Assembly (NCBI RefSeq): GCF_024295805.1
Contig: NZ_JANCLX010000002.1
Span: 369,656-433,655, forward strand
Length of the DNA stretch: 64,000 nucleotides
Direction of reading: 5' to 3'
DNA from: Streptomyces cucumeris
GTDB taxonomy: Bacteria > Actinomycetota > Actinomycetes > Streptomycetales > Streptomycetaceae
The translations under genes were made by a program, and so were the position numbers. The notes under the pieces were generated by a model, which had not been told where the DNA came from, ran no database searches, and worked only from the letters and a program-made list of their open reading frames with translations. Positions 60,454-64,000 of this stretch are shown one piece after another (position 1 is the first letter of the stretch; every line of letters begins with the position of its first letter).

Positions 60454-61368
60454 ATGGCCGGTCCAGCGTTCCGCGCCGCCGCCGTCCGAGTGCGCGTCCC
60501 CGCCTCGAGCGCCAATCTCGGCCCCGGCTTCGACGCCCTCGGTCTGGCCCTCGGGCTCTACGACGACGTCGTGGTCCGGGTGGCCGACTCCGGTCTGCAC
60601 GTCGACATCGCGGGTGAGGGCGCCGAGACCCTGCCGCGCGACGAGAGCCATCTGCTCGTACGGTCCCTGCGCACCGCGTTCGACCTGCTGGGCGGACAGC
60701 CGCGGGGGCTCGAGGTGGTCTGTGCCAACCGGATTCCGCACGGCCGCGGTCTCGGTTCCTCCTCCGCCGCCATCTGCGCCGGGATCGTCGCCGCCCGCGC
60801 GGTGACGATAGGCGGGGCCGAGAAGCTGGACGACGCGGCGCTGCTGGAGCTGGCCACCGAGATCGAGGGACACCCCGACAATGTCGCCGCCTGTCTGCTC
60901 GGCGGCTTCACCCTCGCCTGGACGGACGCGGGAGCCGCGCGGGCGATCAGGATGGACCCGGCCGGTTCCATCGTTCCGGTGGTCTTCGTCCCGGGCAGCC
61001 CGGTGCTCACGGAGACCGCACGCGGACTGCTGCCGCGCACCGTCCCGCATGTGGACGCGGCGGTCAACGCGGGCCGTGCGGCCCTGCTCGTGGAGGCCCT
61101 GACCAGGCGTCCCGAGCTGCTGCTCGCGGCCACGGAGGACCGGCTGCACCAGGAATACCGCGCTCCGGCGATGCCCGAGAGCGTGGCCCTGGTGAACCGG
61201 CTGCGTGCGGACGGCGTCCCCGCGGTCATCTCCGGTGCGGGCCCCACGGTGCTCGCGCTGGTCGAGGACGGTGCGGCCGACAAGGTCGCACGACTGGCGG
61301 GTGAGGGATGGGCGGCCAACCGGCTGGCCCTCGACGCCGGGGGGGCGAGCGTTCTGCCGCTCGGCTGA
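60454..61368 (+). CDS. thrB: homoserine kinase
   Basis: A 304-aa GHMP kinase phosphorylating homoserine for threonine synthase. It has the motif 1 N-terminus VRVPASSANLGPGFDALGLAL, the ATP-binding P-GHGLGSSSA-type PHGRGLGSSSAAICAG, EGHPDNVAACLLGG and motif 3 AVISGAGPTVLAL. ATG 60454 has AAGGAGAG 12 bases upstream. It completes the hom-thrC-thrB set, but a terminator and separate promoter precede it. Confidence 0.97.
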   Translation: MAGPAFRAAAVRVRVPASSANLGPGFDALGLALGLYDDVVVRVADSGLHVDIAGEGAETLPRDESHLLVRSLRTAFDLLGGQPRGLEVVCANRIPHGRGLGSSSAAICAGIVAARAVTIGGAEKLDDAALLELATEIEGHPDNVAACLLGGFTLAWTDAGAARAIRMDPAGSIVPVVFVPGSPVLTETARGLLPRTVPHVDAAVNAGRAALLVEALTRRPELLLAATEDRLHQEYRAPAMPESVALVNRLRADGVPAVISGAGPTVLALVEDGAADKVARLAGEGWAANRLALDAGGASVLPLG

Positions 61369-61772
61369 CACGGCGCCCGGATCGCCCCGGGCGCTGGGAA
61401 AACTCGATTGCCGGTCTTGGAGAGGGGGAATGTTTGTTGGATCCGGTAGTGTTAACCTCAAGTCTGCACTTGAAGCCTCTTGGATGTACTCGGAGGCGAG
61501 GTGCTCAGTGTCCCCCTCCGGGACCACCCTTCTTCCGGGAGCCTCCCAGCACTGCCTGAGCAGCCTGCCTGAGCAGTATCGAGCACGCTCCGGAATCGGC
61601 GTGGCGGAGCCGAGGAAAGTCTTCCGTCTCGCCGGAACCATGAATTGATCTCTCCGCCGTAACCCGGCGGACCACCGCCCCGGCCCGGTCCGTAACGGAA
61701 GGACCACAGCCGGACAGCACAACCGGTCGCCGAGCCAGACAGGCCGACGCCCGCTCCAGGGAAGGACCCTTC
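61369..61772 (+). other. long 5' leader of rho
   Basis: 404 bp between thrB and rho with no gene. An AT-richer patch TTTGTTGGATCCGGTAGTGT followed by TAACCTCAAGTCTGC at 61432-61466 is a likely promoter/start zone, leaving an untranslated leader of about 300 bases. Within it GCCTGAGCAG occurs twice with a 13-base period (61554, 61567). Long leaders are usual for rho because Rho autoregulates by early termination; that role here is inferred. Confidence 0.5.
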
Positions 61773-63902
61773 GTGAGCGACACCACCGATCTGATGGGCG
61801 TGAACGCCTCCGGCACCTCCGACAGCAGTGTCGGCAATGCCGCCGCGCCCGCTACGGACGCTCCCGCCGCGCCTGCCACCGGTGCTGCCACTGGCACTGC
61901 CCCGCGGCGACGCCGCTCGGGCACCGGCCTCGACGCCATGGTCCTGGCCGAGCTCCAGCAGCTCGCCTCGAGCCTCGGTATCAAGGGCACCGCGCGGATG
62001 CGCAAGAGCCAGCTGATCGAGGTCATCAAGGAGAAGCAGGCCGCGGGCTCCGGCGGAGCCCAGAGCTCCGAGTCCGCCTCCGACGAGGCGGCCAAGCCCA
62101 AGCGCCGTGCCACCTCCCGGGTCCGTACGGGCGATGACAGCGCTGACGCGGGCAAGCAGGAGAAGTCCGCGAAGGCCACCAAGGCCGAGAAGAACGACAA
62201 GGCCGCCAAGGCCGAGAAGAGCGACAAGGCCGAGAAGGCCGTGGCGCAGCAGCAGATCGAGATCCCGGGGCAGTCGGGCGAGCCCGCCGCCGATGAGCAG
62301 CCCGCCGGAGAGCGCCGCCGCCGTCGTGCGACCGCGCCCGCCGCGAGCCCCGAGCAGGGGGCCACCGCCACCGCCGTCGAGACCAAGGCGGAGACCCGGA
62401 CCGACTCCGCGGCCGGCGCCCGTGCCGAGGCCAGGACGGACGCGAAGGCCGAGGCCGCCGCGGACACCGCCGAGGGCAAGGGCAAGAGCGGCGACCGCCA
62501 GGACCGCCAGGACCGCGGCCAGAAGGGTGACCGCCGGGAGCGCGGCCAGCGTGACCGCCGCGGCGGCAAGGGGGACGACGGCCAGCAGGCCGGCGGCCGC
62601 CAGCAGCGTGACGGCCGTGGCCAGGGCCAGCAGCGCGCCGGTGCCGATGAGGCGGACGACGACTTCGAGGGCGGGCGCCGCGGGCGCCGCGGCCGCTACC
62701 GCGACCGCCGTGGCCGCCGTGGCCGCGACGACTTCGGCAACGAGCCGCAGGTGTCCGACGACGATGTGCTGATCCCGGTCGCGGGCATCCTCGACATCCT
62801 CGACAACTACGCGTTCATCCGGACCTCCGGTTACCTCCCGGGCCCGAATGACGTGTATGTCTCGCTGGCCCAGGTGCGCAAGAACGGTCTGCGCAAGGGT
62901 GACCACGTCACCGGCGCGGTCCGCCAGCCGCGTGAGGGCGAGCGCCGCGAGAAGTTCAACGCGCTGGTCCGGCTGGACTCGGTCAACGGCATGGCGCCCG
63001 AAACCGGCCGCGGACGGCCGGAGTTCGGAAAGCTGACGCCGCTTTACCCGCAGGACCGGCTGCGGCTGGAGAGCGAGGCCGGCGGGCTGACGACCCGGAT
63101 CATCGACCTGGTCGCGCCGATCGGCAAGGGCCAGCGCGGTCTGATCGTGGCCCCGCCGAAGACCGGTAAGACCATGATCATGCAGGCGATCGCCAACGCG
63201 ATCACCCGCAACAGCCCCGAGTGCCATCTGATGGTCGTCCTCGTCGACGAGCGGCCGGAAGAGGTCACCGATATGCAGCGGTCGGTCAAGGGCGAGGTCA
63301 TCTCCTCGACCTTCGACCGTCCGGCCGAGGACCACACCACCGTCGCCGAGCTGGCGATCGAGCGGGCCAAGCGCCTGGTCGAGCTGGGTCATGACGTGGT
63401 GGTCCTGCTGGACTCGATCACGCGTCTGGGCCGTGCGTACAACCTGGCGGCGCCCGCCTCCGGCCGCATCCTGTCCGGTGGTGTCGACTCGACCGCGCTC
63501 TACCCGCCGAAGAAGTTCTTCGGTGCCGCGCGCAACATCGAGGACGGCGGCTCGCTGACCATCCTGGCCACCGCGCTGGTCGAGACCGGCTCGCGGATGG
63601 ATGAGGTGATCTTCGAGGAGTTCAAGGGCACCGGCAACATGGAGCTCAAGCTCGACCGGAAGCTCGCCGACAAGCGCATCTTCCCCGCGGTGGACGTCGA
63701 CCCGTCCAGCACCCGCAAGGAAGAGATCCTGCTGGCGCCGGAGGAGCTGAACATCGTCTGGAAGCTCCGCCGGGTGCTGCACGCGCTGGACTCCCAGCAG
63801 GCCATCGAGCTGCTGCTGGACAAGATGAAGCAGACCAAGTCCAACGCCGAGTTCCTGATGCAGATCGCCAAGACCACGCCCGCCCCGGGCAACGGCGACT
63901 GA
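61773..63902 (+). CDS. rho: transcription termination factor Rho with large disordered insertion
   Basis: A 709-aa hexameric RNA helicase that ends transcripts. The N-terminal Rho_N helical domain (about 50-90, [20 protein letters not shown]) is followed by an insertion of about 230 aa, rich in Lys/Ala/Glu then Arg/Gly/Asp/Gln (RDRRGRRGR), a disordered RNA-binding segment typical of actinobacteria. The S1-like RNA-binding domain (about 330-400, [19 protein letters not shown]) and RecA-like core with Walker [20 protein letters not shown] and [12 protein letters not shown] follow. GTG 61773 has GGGAAGGA upstream. Complete. Confidence 0.97.
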   Translation: MSDTTDLMGVNASGTSDSSVGNAAAPATDAPAAPATGAATGTAPRRRRSGTGLDAMVLAELQQLASSLGIKGTARMRKSQLIEVIKEKQAAGSGGAQSSESASDEAAKPKRRATSRVRTGDDSADAGKQEKSAKATKAEKNDKAAKAEKSDKAEKAVAQQQIEIPGQSGEPAADEQPAGERRRRRATAPAASPEQGATATAVETKAETRTDSAAGARAEARTDAKAEAAADTAEGKGKSGDRQDRQDRGQKGDRRERGQRDRRGGKGDDGQQAGGRQQRDGRGQGQQRAGADEADDDFEGGRRGRRGRYRDRRGRRGRDDFGNEPQVSDDDVLIPVAGILDILDNYAFIRTSGYLPGPNDVYVSLAQVRKNGLRKGDHVTGAVRQPREGERREKFNALVRLDSVNGMAPETGRGRPEFGKLTPLYPQDRLRLESEAGGLTTRIIDLVAPIGKGQRGLIVAPPKTGKTMIMQAIANAITRNSPECHLMVVLVDERPEEVTDMQRSVKGEVISSTFDRPAEDHTTVAELAIERAKRLVELGHDVVVLLDSITRLGRAYNLAAPASGRILSGGVDSTALYPPKKFFGAARNIEDGGSLTILATALVETGSRMDEVIFEEFKGTGNMELKLDRKLADKRIFPAVDVDPSSTRKEEILLAPEELNIVWKLRRVLHALDSQQAIELLLDKMKQTKSNAEFLMQIAKTTPAPGNGD

Positions 63903-63934
63903 TCCGGCACGCTCCGCAGAGGGGCCCCGGGCGC

Positions 63935-64000
63935 CGCGGGGGGGGGGGGCCCCCCCGGGGGGGGGGGGGCCGCGGCCCCGCCGGGGGGGAGGGGGGCGGC
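63935..64000. other. low-quality or artefactual G/C homopolymer sequence at window end
   Basis: After the rho stop, the last 60-odd bases are almost only long runs of G and C (runs of 13 and 14 G and 7 C). Real streptomycete intergenic DNA rarely looks like this. It is more like the edge of a contig with unreliable calls. No feature should be read into it. Confidence 0.6.

Noticed and set aside
1..64000. CRISPR array or cas genes
   Set aside because: No regularly spaced identical repeats and no Cas-like protein were seen.

Overview
The window looks like chromosomal DNA of a Streptomyces or close relative. It has very high GC, GC-rich third codon positions, many GTG starts, and family pairs typical of streptomycetes: XRE/DUF5753 with DUF397, single-domain HATPase regulators, and a long Arg/Gly-rich Rho. 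The right end (53.6-63.9 kb) is a conserved core block: tRNA-Arg(CCG), a CheY-like response regulator, an ArgS-related protein without a catalytic domain (nrtL), lysA, hom, thrC, thrB and rho. This block makes lysine and threonine and ends in the transcription terminator factor.

The left arm (1-20.5 kb) holds small chromosomal units. They are a divergent pair of ferritin-like di-iron proteins, a GNAT acetyltransferase, a LysR/MFS divergent pair, an orphan type II thioesterase, a DHA2-type MFS exporter with three C-terminal beta-sandwich repeats controlled by a divergent MarR regulator with a clear 37-bp operator, a DUF427 protein, a three-gene WXG-like/DUF6571-like/anchored-protein operon, and a Ser/Thr kinase fused to an extracellular transpeptidase-like domain that has lost its catalytic motifs. 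Two intergenic stretches (3.1-3.6 and 5.9-6.3 kb) consist of decayed repeats.

The centre (20.73-53.50 kb) is an accessory island packed with candidate defence genes. It is bounded by imperfect direct repeats of about 112 bp (20620-20730 and 53496-53611). The right repeat lies just downstream of the tRNA-Arg gene, and no integrase, recombinase or transposase is visible. From left to right it carries: a DUF262-DUF1524 (GmrSD-like) protein with an added alkyltransferase-like domain lacking the active cysteine; a UvrD-type helicase with an N-terminal RelE-like domain, overlapping by 4 bp a 2309-aa DEAD/DEAH-DUF1998 helicase (DruE/MrfA-like); an AAA ATPase/TOPRIM gene pair (PARIS-like logic) overlapping by 4 bp; a beta-family protein; a caspase-UPF1-helicase fusion with an EACC1-like membrane partner; an HATPase/XRE/DUF397 regulatory trio; and a DrmD-like SNF2 helicase with a giant Eco57I-type methyltransferase, preceded by a cytosolic Ser/Thr kinase and a PD-(D/E)XK-like protein.

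These genes form at least five modules that each pair a sensor or NTPase with a nuclease or protease. The most promising unit is the minus-strand array at 42.3-53.4 kb: nuclease-like protein, kinase, DrmD-like helicase, methyltransferase. It resembles DISARM in its last two genes but lacks the DrmA, DrmB, DrmC and DrmE partners. The nearest candidates for the missing helicase function are the DUF1998 helicase and its RelE-UvrD neighbour. The last roughly 60 bases of the window are long G/C homopolymers and look like low-quality contig-end sequence.
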